Of a stretch of DNA of 64,000 bases, positions 33,161-45,736 are shown one piece after another (position 1 is the stretch's first letter; each line of letters starts with the position of its first letter). The notes under the pieces are model-generated. The model worked only from the letters and a program-made list of their open reading frames with translations. It searched no databases and had not been told where the DNA came from. The stretch is from Ciona intestinalis. Its lineage: Eukaryota > Chordata > Ascidiacea > Phlebobranchia > Cionidae. The stretch spans positions 1,945,962-2,009,961 of the forward strand of contig NC_020172.2 of assembly GCF_000224145.3 (NCBI RefSeq), given 5' to 3'. A program made the position numbers and the translations under genes.

Positions 33161-36100
33161 ATGTCTGCCCAAATTGCAGTCGGTCACCATAGTTATAACT
33201 CAATGCTCTCGCAGCCTGGACCGACTGATGCTTCCTGCATCACAGTGCATGGCAGCGACCACTCCGGCAACCTACCTAGTATTAATAGGGTACACCTGAC
33301 CCCTATAAACCAAAGCAAGCATACCGGCCACGCGAGTAATTTTGATAACTATATTCACTACCAGCACGATAACGGGTATTATGGACGTACCGGTAAACGA
33401 GATGGTCATTCTCCAGCACACGTTTACCCAGATTACGGCAAAACATCGGTGCATTCGACACATTGCGGCTTCGGCTCCGTGGAGGAGAAAATGAGCGTAA
33501 ATTTTGCCGAGAAGACCGACGAAACGTCACAAGACGAGGTTACAAGAAAATACAGCTCGCCACCTTCCTATGACGTTCCCGTAACTTCAGATCTCCGAAC
33601 TTTCGAGAACGCAGTTTCAAATCTGAGCAAGCGTCCACTTGGTGCTTCACCGGAAATGACGATTGCGAATGATTCGCCAGTGACGTCAATGGTGCAATCG
33701 CAAGATCCGCGGCAAAAGAACGAAAGATTGGTGGCCGTGGAAGCAAAACTGGAAATGAAATCTCTGTGGGATGAATTCAACGATCTCGGTACTGAAATGA
33801 TTGTAACAAAGGCGGGAAGGTAAGTGATGTCAATTTGCCCGTTTTATAAATATGGAAACCGTATTTATTGAGGATTAGGCGCTGAGCAACGAGTTTTGGT
33901 CGTGCACATTTTCAGCTTTATTAAAAATATATTCACACGCTTTTAAGAAAAATGGCGCTTCGTAGAAATCCGTATATACCAATATCGCAACCAACTGTTT
34001 TACTGTTCACACTCGTATTTGGCATTGAGAACCAGAGGTGTTACCAATATCATCTATGTTGTTAAGAGTGAAAGGTGTTCACCTGTTTAAACACTTTAAT
34101 GGTTCACTGCAGCTAATGTTACGGATTAAATAGAAATTTGCAACAAAAAGTCGACTCAAGACCTGGCTTTTGTATTCTAACAAAGGAGATTACTACGACA
34201 GGGGGTGTCAAAATATGAGACGATTTACAACGCGTCAGTGAATGTGAATTCATCTTAATGAGGTCTTCGTTCGTGAAAACGAAATGAAATATTATTATTT
34301 TATCGCTTTAAGAATTGCGAAATTCTTTATTGCAATTACCAGGGCAAATGAAGCTGTGCGGGTTCCACGAGACTGTATACTGCGAGGTGGTTTTACACAT
34401 TTTTTTAAAAAAAAAAACAACGTTTAAATGCGCAGGTTTTAAAAAAAATATATATACACGTTGCTACTTTGATGAAATATATTTTTCGTACTAAAGGATA
34501 AAATTGCGGCAACTGCTTATAAATTTTGTCAAAGATATCAGTGACACTATATAAATATTAGCATTTTCATAAAGCTCCTGACGTATACTTGTGGCACAGT
34601 GGCGTGCGGTAAATAACCAATATTAGCAGGTATTGATATAAATCGATAGTTTGCTTCGTTTTATCGATGTTTTCACAACTGTTTATGCCTCGCGTCCGGT
34701 CGACCAGGGACCTGGACGCACAGGCCGCACCCAATACCTTGTTCCTTTCAAGGACTGGCACAGATAAGGAGGCTGAGCAAAGCGGTGGTACGGATTATCA
34801 AGCCTTCGTAACTTGGGCGAATATTCGGGCAAAATGGTAACAAGTGAATATCGCCATACGTGCTCGATCTGGCAATTGTCAGAGTCGACCGTCTCCACAT
34901 TTTTGTACACGGGGCAAGGCGGGATATGGCCGCTTATCGTGTAGCATTTATTTCTTATCTGGACTTAAGACAAGTCGGGTTGGTGATTAAATTCTTTCGC
35001 CGATTTGACGATCACGATTCTGAGTGGAAAAATGTTTTCACAAAGATCCACAATACAGTCCAAGTACCAGTGCGTTGTTAACTTGTTGTGCAGGTTCAAA
35101 TGACGTTGCCGCATTGTTTTGTTTTCGGCCGCTGGTTTCAATGCTTTTAAAAAATAAACTAACATAATATTATTAAATAATATTATGGAAGTAAATATTA
35201 AACTTTACAAAACAAAATCGCAAACCCTGTAGTTACACGCTTCCTGATGCTGATACATTGGTTAGGTGTACATAACCCGCTACACGCGTCAAGAGCGATT
35301 AACATTTGACCTGGTTAAGTTGATTGTTACACCACTGTGCTTTGTTATTGAACCACATACAACACGAACGACTACTCCCAAAGCGGACAGTAAATTAATT
35401 ACATTAACTTCCGGTCACCCCATTCCCACTGCGTCTCTGTCCAGCAAGCGCCATGGTTATCTACTGTCGGGGCGCGAGGTCACGCTGCTGCCTTTGATTT
35501 TGAGACGCACCCAAGGTCAGGTTACGGCTTGCCTAATACGCGGTTGAAACTCTAGTATGACGTAACGGCCCCTGCTCGTGTCGACCCTGGAAGCGACAAG
35601 AAGGATTGACTCGATGGCTTTTGCTTCGGTAGCAAACTGATCTCTTGTTCAGGCTATACTTCGAACCGGCCCTTGAACCTGTCGCTAAATTAGCTTGTAT
35701 TTTCACCCACCGTGACGCATAACCCCGCTCAGCTGCATGTTACCCACTTAAAGACCCATGTGTCTAGATTTATTGCAAGCTAGTAGGTGACAGGCCGTCG
35801 ACGAACGTTTTAAATCTTACGAACAAAGAGTTTAGAAAATAAAATGGAAGAAACGGGAGAAGCGAACTAACTACGTTATAATCTCTGATATCGCTCGTTA
35901 AAAACTGACCGCACCCTTTATTTGTATCCCCTGTAACGATTTTTACAAAATTAGTACCGTATTACCATAGCCGATTAATTGCTGTTTATATAACAAGCAT
36001 ACTTTTCCAAAACTTTGCATCAAAATTTAAGTAAAAAAAGTCCTTTTATTGTGCCCAAAAGACTGCAAATATAAGATCTGCCCTTTTAAACGACACAGCG

Positions 36101-39100
36101 GCCATATTACATCATGAAACTGCGGGTGTAAACAACTGAAAAGTCATATTACATACGTTATTGTCGTGCGCTTATTATCCCTACACTGCCTACCGTAATC
36201 AACACCCTTTACTAGACGCATGTTTCCAACATTCCAAGTCAAAGTGTTCGGACTCGATGTCAACAGTGAATATATTTTAATGATGGACTTCACACCAGTT
36301 GATGATAAAAGATATAGATACGCGTTTCACACGTAAGTACAATATTCATAGTTTTACAAAATTTACAAAATTATATAAACGTAGCCCAGCGACTCTTAAA
36401 TCAGCATTGATTGTTAGTTGTTTAAAACACAATTAGGAAATATTGGGCAGTATGTGCTTAAGTGTCCCGTCTTTCCCCACTCTACTATATGTGCAAACTT
36501 ACCCCGCAGAACTATAGTAAAGGGGTATTTTACTAAAAGTTGATTTTATAAATTTTATAAAAACTTTAGGCGAAGTGTAAGGAATTGATAAATCAACAAA
36601 ATGTGTTGAAATTAAAAAAGTTAATTTTTTATTTTTACTACAGTTGACTTTTTATTTATAGATTAAATCATATCATTTATACGACAGTTGTGCCATGTCA
36701 CTTATAAACCAGTCTGGTTAATCGCACAACAGCAGGAATAGATTTACCAGCAAAGTAATCTGTTCGTGGTAAACTAATTTAAAATGTTTAGATCAAGTTG
36801 GTCGGTGGCTGGGAAAGCGGACGCAGCAATGCCACCTCGTATTCATGTTCATCCAGACTCGCCAGCAAAAGGAGGACATTGGATGAAACAAATCGTATCT
36901 TTCGATAAACTCAAACTTACGAACAATTTACTCGACGACAATGGACACGTAAGTTTTTAAACGCAAAAGTGAAGTTAATCCAAAAAAGTAAATGTTGTAC
37001 GCCTTATACTTGTTTGAAACGAAAAGTATCGCATAAATTACACGGGTTGCTGCCTATGCTCAAAACATGGCAGTGGAAAATTAAAATTTCTAGTTGATAA
37101 TTCCGTACAATAAACCTATTAGACCGGCTTATTGGTGGTCTAAATACACGCATTGGAGTTTATAATTTTAAAAGTGCGTACAGTGAACTTTAGTTAAATC
37201 GACTTCCGTGTTTCGTTTATTTCAGCAAGTCTGTCAAATACCTTTTGAAATCCAGTATGTTATTCAGTCGTTTTCGACACTTATCATGCTCAATCGGTCA
37301 ACACACATTGACTGGGCAGTCAACGCTCAAACCCAACCAATTGGTTTGCTGTAAAACCGCGATGAAAGCGCGTGTCGAATGAAAGGATTGGATTTGGAAG
37401 CAGCTTGAGTAGTCTCGTGGCGTTATCAGGTTTAGCAATTGACTCAACGCGGTAAGAACCTAAGCCACCTGTTCGGCGAAAATGTCTGATTTTTTGTGTG
37501 AATCAGTTATGACCACATCCCAGCAGCTGGTTAAATACCTTTAATGTGCTTGATCATGACTCTTGTTTAGTTAATTACACCATAAAGCGAAACTGTTGGA
37601 AATAAATTACTCACACTACGACAAATACATGTTGGAGTTCTATACACGTTGACATTTCATTAGGCGAAAAGCGTTCAGACATGAATTATCAAGTAAACTG
37701 TAGCTTTATACATATAAAATATATAAGGTGGGGTGGAGAAAGACGGGTCAGCTTTAGCACGTACTATCAAAATATCCTGATCCTATTTCAAACAATTATA
37801 GCAACGGTCTATGGGAGTCGTATAAGGATACCGTTTTGTTTCATTGAATGTTCTTTGTTTATAACGCCAAATGGGACAAGAAAATAGAACCGAACAGTGT
37901 CCCATCTTCCCCCATAATACTACACGTTATAACGATGTTACGGGTATTGTAATGTTTTAGTGGAGCGAACAATTCTGTTAAAATATAGCATGAAAACTTA
38001 TACCAATGCTGGTCAGGACGCAGTACTTATATATGTGCGTGTAAAACGTGCATCAAATGTACCACCCACACACGAGGTGTTGATGCAAGTCTCGATGAGC
38101 AAACAATAAAACTGGGGTTCTCATATTTTGCAAAGAAATTAAATCCTTCAAATTCAACTCCGCTGTCACAATTGGTTATCGGGGAGGGACGTGGTCCATG
38201 TTTAATAGAGTGCGCGCGTGACAGCTCGGGTGTTGAAATGCGATGAATGGGCTTCGTGCCCGGTCGTAGTAATTTCTATTATAATATATCCGGTCGCCAT
38301 TTTGTTTTTGAAACGGGGACAACTTAGAACACTAACATGGAAATTGAGACGATACTTTCTAATGTTTGAGAGCATTGTATTCACCAGGGAAACATCAACC
38401 TACACCCTGGGTGGGCTATAACATGCGCTTGTCATATTAAACTTGAAAAATACTAGTTAAAGAATTTCTGCATAAAATTGACTGATGATATTTTTACCGA
38501 AAGAAACGCGCATGTTTTCGTTTTCGAATAGTTTATATTGCTTTCCTAACATACGAATTAGACTTTCAAACTATTTTTTCAATGACATTGTGATGACTTT
38601 ATATACAGTCTGCGCTATTTCGATTTACGAGTGGTTACGTCAACCGCATGTATTAGGAATAAAATAAACAGCATCATGTTTTCCATTCGCAGATCATACT
38701 CAACTCCATGCACCGCTTCCAACCTCGGTTTCATGTTGTGCTGGTGGACAACAGCCATGACAGCGTGCAACGAGCAGAGGAAAATTTTAAGACTTTCGTT
38801 TTTGATGAGACCAAGTTCACAGCAGTCACAGCTTATCAAAATCACAGGGTAAAACATGTATGTTTAGACGCTATTTTTATAAATCCCTTGACTGCAGCAG
38901 TCACGTTCGATTACCAGCAATTGCAATTGAATAAAAAGCTATAGTTTTTAACTTTTTCAACACGGGTTGTGTATAAAATGGTTTAAACATGGGTTGCGTA
39001 TATAAAACTTTTTTTATCTACCAAAGGTAGCGTTTACAGATTCTTTTGTTTCCAATGCAAACATCATATAACGAGGTTTCTATAGCCAAGTAAACATCTC

Positions 39101-42100
39101 GACAGTTGATATTTCAGGCTCACGTTCCTATTCTAAACGTTTTCAATTATGGATAACAATAGAATATATGTCGCGTGTATTAAGGTTTATGTTGTCACAG
39201 CAAACAATTCAATGACGTGTGTAAATTCGACAGAATAAAAAGAAAGACCAGCTGTTTTCTTAACCTGCAATCAAAAATTGCACCACTGTTTTTAATATAG
39301 ATATCCAGTATTGTTACGGGGTTTTAGTTTACAATGTACCGTTGTACACTATAGTATTAAGATGTCATTGAAATACTTGGCGCCGCCTCCAACAAACTCA
39401 TGCCTAAGTGCTCGGACATGGTACACGGGTGGTCCTAATTAAAAGCGGCAGGTTTAAGCAATCTATACCGTCCTTGTGATTTTTACTTAAGGTTAATTTA
39501 CAGCGGCGGTCTCATAAATTACGGAAAACAAAACTTGGGGTGCGAAAAAATAACATAAGTCAGCTGAGATAATCCACCGTGACTTTGACTTGTATGCTCC
39601 AACCGATCTATTATTGTCTTCAGCGCTCCCCGCCCAGCGGATACCTGCTGCTCTACGCGTCGTGTGTGACTAAGTGCCGACGGATTTTGCTTAGGGCCGG
39701 CATAAGGGCACGCAAAACAAATATGCTTGAGGCGCGAAGATGATTCATGGCCTCTGTTTATTTGCCAAAGTATCCTGATTGCCGAGCGCCCTCTTTTCGC
39801 ATTTCGGGGTTTCTGTTTCAGCCAAGCGGGGAAAATAGGTTGCGCCCAAGCGTATATCTCAGTTTGCGGTTAAAGGCTGCATATGGCGGTTCAAGTGTTA
39901 TTTCCGCCGCTGCGGATTGGTGCTGTAAGCATCGCATAAATAAGAGATGAAGAGAAAGCCGCCCCAACCTAAAACTGATGAACAGATTTATCATGTGGGT
40001 CTGGTGGGTATGGACTATAGAGTTGAACTCATTGCGCTGTTTGATGGAGAACAAAGGCCCACTTACGACCAAGATCGGCCCATTAAGAGGTAGGGTCCCA
40101 ACTTGGGTACACAAGGGGCACGCGCGAGGCATTCCATCCTCTGACATCTATCATAATATCTCTGGAGCCGATGCTTTAGGTCGAAACGGTGCGGACTTCA
40201 AAAGGCGCTCGCCTGAGTGAGCGTATCGGTCCCTGACTGCGTTGGAATGCCGAGCAGGTGAGAGCGTTTTTGGCTTGTCACTTTTCGGGGCCCGCGCTTA
40301 TTCCACCCAGACAGTTGTGTTCTCGTCAGGGGCCGCGCACTTTCGCTGAGTGAAGCGTTTAAATTCAACCGAAAATTCGACCGAATCCGACCCACCGCGC
40401 GATAGTAAGAAAGAGCAGTTTTGCAAGCCAACGACTGACAGCTCTTTATTTGTTGAATTTTCAAAGCCGCATCGCAAACAATTACTTGCTTGAATTTCGC
40501 AAACTATGATATCTTGTTTTGCAACCAAGATTTAATGTTTAAGGTGCACTGTGTGTTTGTTATTTTTTTTAACAAAACTGCGAATCGTGTTTAAACGAAT
40601 TTTAGCACAATTAAAAATTACATCCATATTTTGCTTGATCATTTCAAGTAATATAAAAAGAAGATCCATTTATATTTATTTTTCAACAATCGCTTATATA
40701 CTGTGTGACGAATGATTTGAAACCTGCATCCAAAATCGCGTGCGAAACATCTCATCCATCATTCCTCCTCACAGATATAAACGCATTATTATTCTTATAA
40801 TAACACAATATCAAGCCATGCTTTTCCGGTTCCCTTGTCTTAGAATGTAAGCCAAGCATATGAAAACGTGCTGTCAACACGCGTGGAAGTCGGTTATATC
40901 GGCAACCCCTCCCCCCAACCCTCTTTTGTTTTGCCCAACCCCTAAGATTTCTAAAGGTACGAAAAAAAATCGGTGGCGACACGCTTCAGTGAATTCCGAT
41001 GACTGTACTAATCCCAAATCCAATAAACATCGATTTAGAGCCGAAATCTTAGACTGAAGCACAAAGAAATCGACACGGTCTATTCTTTGTTCGATTGCTC
41101 CCTTAGGAAAACTCGCATGCTTTTAACGCAATTACTCAAAAATACTCGCACATTATCGTTACACCCAACATCGTTATTTCATTTTTCAGTACTCATGTTA
41201 CTTCAGTCTAATATCAAGTATCCAAGAACGTTTCAGCCGCTAACGGACTTTCTAAAAACCACAGCGAATTCCGCTGGGCTTTTATAAATAATAAAAAAAC
41301 ACGTTTGTGCGGTTGCCATTTTTTTATTTTTAGACAATTTTCGTATAAGCGTTGAAAAGTATAACTCAATGTTTGCCTTAAAGCTGCCATTTTGTTTCGA
41401 CATTTCTTCGTTATCCGTGTACTGTTGGGGATCGATTTTTACCAAAATTCGATAATACGAAAAGTAAAGTTTAAATTTGGAGCAACTTATTACTAAAGCA
41501 ACGGAATATTTAAAAAAGAACTATGTAGTTTTGCTATATAACAAAATTCAAATTCAACATATTCGCATCTGCCGTTAAAACTGCTGTGGCATGGCGTTAC
41601 AGATTTCATGCTCAGGTTCCCGAAGTTTTAAACATTCATATAAAATAATAAAACCCACTGATGGTCACCAATGTGTTGTCTAAATTGTCAGACATACATA
41701 AAAAATAATCAAAAAAGCATAAAACAATTACCCACAAAGTTACTAACGCGCGGTAACTCATAATCTGGTTTGAGGTGTATTGAACAAAACACTGGTGTAT
41801 CCGGTCACGCGAGGATAAATCAAGTTACATTTATTCATTTATAAAGCATAAAAATGGATTGTAAGTTTAATTAGTCACCAAATTATTAAAAAGTCAAAAG
41901 TCGTCGACACAAAATATAGTCGTGGTTATAAGCCATGAAAATTCTAAGTACGCTTTCCCCGGTATTCGTGGTGATGTATTACGGGAGTCAAAATACTATC
42001 CTTGAATTACCAGTGATGGGACACTGACGACTGAAGGTTTAATAAAAACATCAACACTTTCTAATTTGAAAATTCTCCTCTGGTTTTACTGCCGTGTGAA

Positions 42101-44097
42101 CAGTTTAACCGCCGTGTAATTTTGATTTGACTTTTAATTTTTAAACGCACGTCACTACAAGATACTTTGGATTCCTCCCGTGTGTATATAGTAGTAGTGC
42201 GGGTAAGATGGGACATGTATTCACTTCATTTTATCGTCTCATTCGGTAGTCAACAAAGAACATTCAGAGAACTTTATAACAGTAGCCCTGCTACTTTAAA
42301 ACACGTTGTAAATTATCTGCTAACGATAACCCATTCTACTCCAGAGTATATACTCAACAGCTAACTTTATTTGCAGATCACCCAACTCAAAATACAAAGC
42401 AATCCTTTCGCTAAAGGATTCAGGGATTGCGACACAGAGGAATGGTGAGACAGAATTTGTTGAATATTAAAAGACAACCTCACAAAACATTTTAAAAGTC
42501 AATACATGTTCGAGTCTGGTGCTACGAAAACATAAAGACGAAAATCAAGTCCAACCTATTGTTTAAGAAAACAGATATCTTTTGTTTAAATGGCACTGTC
42601 AGTCTTTTATTAAATAGAAGCCCTTTTAACAAATGTTTAGCAGTTTGGATTCTTAAGAATTAAATGCCGTCTTCAAAACCAGCGATTTTTTTTCTTTAGT
42701 CAAGTATATTATACAATTAGTACACTTTGAGATGATAAGATAAAAGCAATAGAGCAGTTTATACTTGAACATAAATTACAAAGTCACTTACTTGTGTATT
42801 TGTACGAAAGTCAACTTATGCATTGCAGCGCAATGGACGTGTTGGGTAACTATCCATCACCAAGTGCATCTCGTTCACGTTCCCACCATCGGCCCAGCTC
42901 TCTACAGTTGATGGGAGTGGCTGCCAAACATCGAGTCATGCAACTTGGTGAAGCAGCAGATCGAGGTAGTTATATATACGTCTATACAACACCTGAAGCT
43001 CAATCGCGAATTAATACGTCTGCTGTGGCATACATCAGATTTTGCTATGTAGGCTGCCTACAAAAGATGACAAACAATATTTGAAATGCTTGTAACATTA
43101 TAAACGTCTACAGTATAATACAAATCTATGCTGTACAATCCAATCTGTTTTTCCCACCACAAACAAAATGTTCAACCTCTGTTACAAATAACTAAAGCAA
43201 TATTTTCATCAAATAAGGTACAATGTAATATTATCATGGTATTCACACCTTCTCGTTTAACTCTCATGTGTAAACAGTATAACTTGTAGTTATGCAGTTT
43301 AAGCAACACAGCATTACACTAATATAAACCACCTAACAAGCTGTAGCCTGCAGTTTGCCTCGTTTACTGTTTTGTGGATTTCGAAAGAAGCAAAATTAAT
43401 CAGCAAGTTGCGCCGAAAGCGCTGATTAATTAATTTAGCCGAACCTCGCGATGTAACTTGAACACAGCGTCTATTCTTAAATGCGTCGCTTATTACATCA
43501 CTTTTGCCACTCGAAGCTGTAAAGTGTGAATGCAGTTTAATTATTAATAATTTGAACACCTTGTTTTAATGTACAGATCATGAAATGAAAGTTTGTGAGC
43601 GATCACCAGAAAGTGATAACCGATCATCATCAGCTAAATACACACCTCCTATCGCTACACCAATCAACCACCAACCTACGTCATACCCCGAATGTAACGT
43701 CACTGATACGTCAGCCATGACGTCATTACATGGTTCGAATGAGAACTCTGCTCATCACTTCTTTCCCCCACACCCTATTCGAAGTGACGAATCACCGTCT
43801 GGTTTGGCAAGATTGACAGCCCTTGACCCCGCCCTACTCCCCACCGCACCACACCAGTTCCACTACCCGCATACGTCATCGTCAATGACGTTGTCTTTTG
43901 ATGACGTCAGAAATTCTGGTTACAAGTATCCACAACCACCATACGGAGCATACGGTGGGTATTTGTCAACTGCGCATACAAGACCATCCCCGTACCCCCT
44001 AACTAAACCTCCATACGCATCGCCAACTGGTCACCCACCGATATATTCTGAATATGCGGAGGGAATGTGTCGTTATCCAGTGTTTGAAAGCAGATGA
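33161..44097 (+). CDS. TBX1/10: T-box transcription factor Tbx1/10, 7 exons
   Basis: Exons 33161-33819, 36216-36332, 36792-36948, 38693-38848, 42377-42444, 42829-42965 and 43577-44097 join in phase to 604 residues. The T-box spans about residues 197-386. It opens [19 protein letters not shown], continues [20 protein letters not shown] and [20 protein letters not shown], and ends [17 protein letters not shown] and FAKGFRDCD. These match the Tbx1/Tbx10 subfamily best. The flanks are Ser/Pro/Tyr-rich and low in complexity, as usual. Tbx1/10 binds T-sites and controls pharyngeal and cardiopharyngeal development in chordates. The codon closing the T-box, usually Trp in DxEDW, is split by intron 5 and reads TG|C (Cys) with the only strong acceptor I see. 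The introns are long (2.4 kb, 1.7 kb and 3.5 kb), which is common in regulated genes. Confidence 0.95.
36420..36489 (-). repeat. MITE fragment in Tbx1/10 intron 2
   Basis: Only one arm is left: GTTTAAAACACAATTAGG, TATTGGGCAGTATGTGC, then AGTGTCCCGTCTTTCCCCAC and TCTACTATATG. Confidence 0.75.
37720..37923 (+). repeat. MITE copy 8 in Tbx1/10 intron 3
   Basis: Full length: GGTGGGGTGGAGAAAGACGG at the left, CGGTCTATGGGAGTCGTATA and AAATGGGACAAGAAAATAGA inside, TGTCCCATCTTCCCCCATAA at the right. Confidence 0.85.
41653..41845 (+). repeat. SINE 3' fragment, copy 3
   Basis: It begins in the body (ACTGATGGTCACCAATGTGT) and runs through CAATTACCCACAAAGTTACT to the family end GCGAGGATAAAT and a decayed ATTTATTCATTTA tail. 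The pol III head is missing, the usual 5' truncation. Confidence 0.75.
42186..42356 (-). repeat. MITE copy 9, diverged, next to Tbx1/10 exon 5
   Basis: TATATAGTAGTAGTGCGGGT, GGTAGTCAACAAAGAACATT and ACTTTATAACAGTAGCCCTG follow the minus-strand family order. The right end (CATTCTACTCCAGAGTATAT) is degraded. It ends within about 20 bp of the exon 5 acceptor. Confidence 0.65.
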
Positions 44098-44675
44098 GAG
44101 CGTTTCTTGTCACTTGCAATAAAGGTTTTACTCTAACAACTGTCCAACAACAAAAAAGCGAGCATTTCTGCCTTCCTTTACGTTGTCTGCCGATATTGTC
44201 GAATAAGTTTTTTCATATCTGTTTTGTCGCTGGTGCTTATTCGCCACAAACGAATCCACCTTCAACATGCACCACAAGTAACAGGTCACTTTTGATGATT
44301 CTTGCCCATCAATTTACAATGGTTTCTGATGCGAAATACAAATCATTAAGCTATTATTATGCTTTATTGCACTGTTGTTTTTGTTGCACCATAATCGATC
44401 AATTTAGATAAAATTTACGTTGCCTTTCTGCTTTTAATGTTACCTACACCAATATTTCTTCACGTCTCGCCAGTGCTTTACTTATGTTTCTGTTTCCGGG
44501 GCCACTGGCGATACATTCTTTCTAAGTATTTAGAAAATTGAGATTATTTTTTTTTTGCTTTTTATATTCGATTCATAATATCAAGCACCTAGACTGTACA
44601 TAAACGCGCATTTTTACACTTCTATTTTGCTTCAGTCTTTCAAGCTTATTGCCGAATCCTTACAATTCCATGTGG

Positions 44676-44681
44676 AATAAA
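44676..44681 (+). terminator. Tbx1/10 poly(A) signal
   Basis: AATAAA about 580 nt after the stop codon, followed by an A run and T-rich DNA. It is the first clean signal after the stop. Confidence 0.6.
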
Positions 44682-45736
44682 AAAATGCATTTTATTTTAG
44701 AACTTCTTTTTATTTAAGTTTGGTCATTTATATCTCACGAAAAAAATGTTTTGTTTTAATCAGCTATAGGCTACTGTTGTTACTTATGTATCAACAGTGC
44801 GGTGGCGACTAATTTTTACGTTCAGAACATTTACTCATATTATTTTGAGTATTCCGTAGGGTTTGAAAAACGTCGTGTATATAGGCCATAGGCACTGACT
44901 TACAAGCACTGCCATATATGCCCTTGTATATTTATATAGTAAAATGGGGCAAAACGGGACACTTTTATTCTATTGTCTCGTCTCATATGGTAGTAAACAA
45001 AGATTACTTAAAGAATTATAAAACCGTATATTCACGACTCCCATAAAACGTTGTTAGTTGTTTAAGACACGACCAGAATATTGGGGTAGTATGTATTAAA
45101 GGTGTCCCACACCCCCCCACCATACTATACATATAAATTAATCTCAGAAGAACGATTTCGGCTTAAATTGTATTGCATCAACAATGAATGTACGAACATG
45201 GAGCTGAATGGAACATTTACATAAATGATCACGCTTGTGGGTTGGTGTCACAGTGGATATTTTATGAAAACTTTAATAAATTCGGAATTGGCAATTTGCC
45301 GTAACATCTCTGCAGTTATGTGGGACGTGGTATCAAAAGCAACGAAAATCACGAGAACACTTTAAAATAAAAACAAGTCGGCAGTATATTAGTCAAGTTT
45401 AAACTTTTGGGAAAAGCCTAATTTTTCAAGATTATTTACACGACCAATTTAGTGAAGCAACAGTGCCCCCGTGCGACGACAATATTTTAGTTTTTGAAAA
45501 ATAAAAAACTTTCGTAACATTGCGAAATTCATTGAAACTAATGATACAGAAATAATAAACCACTGCAAAAAGTCAGTTGGTTGGATACAGCTTGTTTTTA
45601 ATGCCGACCAGAAGAGTCCCAAAATAGAGAAGTTTAAACTCATCTCACTCTCCCCTTAACAAAGAAAATTAAAAGCTTAAATGTAAATTCATAAATTAAC
45701 ATCCATTAAACATATTAATACTCACAAATAAATTCA
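44682..45736. other. Spacer between Tbx1/10 and the coiled-coil gene (tail to tail)
   Basis: It contains one MITE and no exon I can support. The right end should be the 3' UTR of the minus-strand coiled-coil gene. Confidence 0.4.
44935..45128 (-). repeat. MITE copy 10
   Basis: TATATAGTAAAATGGGGCAA at the left, GGTAGTAAACAAAG and CACGACTCCCATAAAACGTT inside, GGTGTCCCACACCCCCCCAC and CATACTATAC at the right. Confidence 0.85.

Larger units (their letters stand above)
38849..42376 (+). other. Tbx1/10 intron 4 (3.5 kb), candidate regulatory intron
   Basis: No exon found. The part from about 39.4 to 41.1 kb is visibly richer in GC and CpG than neighbouring DNA. It also holds a SINE fragment and a MITE close to exon 5. 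An enhancer role is inferred only from length and composition. Confidence 0.4.

Noticed and set aside
38615..38857. Frame on the minus strand opposite Tbx1/10 exon 4
   Set aside because: A shadow of the conserved T-box coding exon on the other strand.
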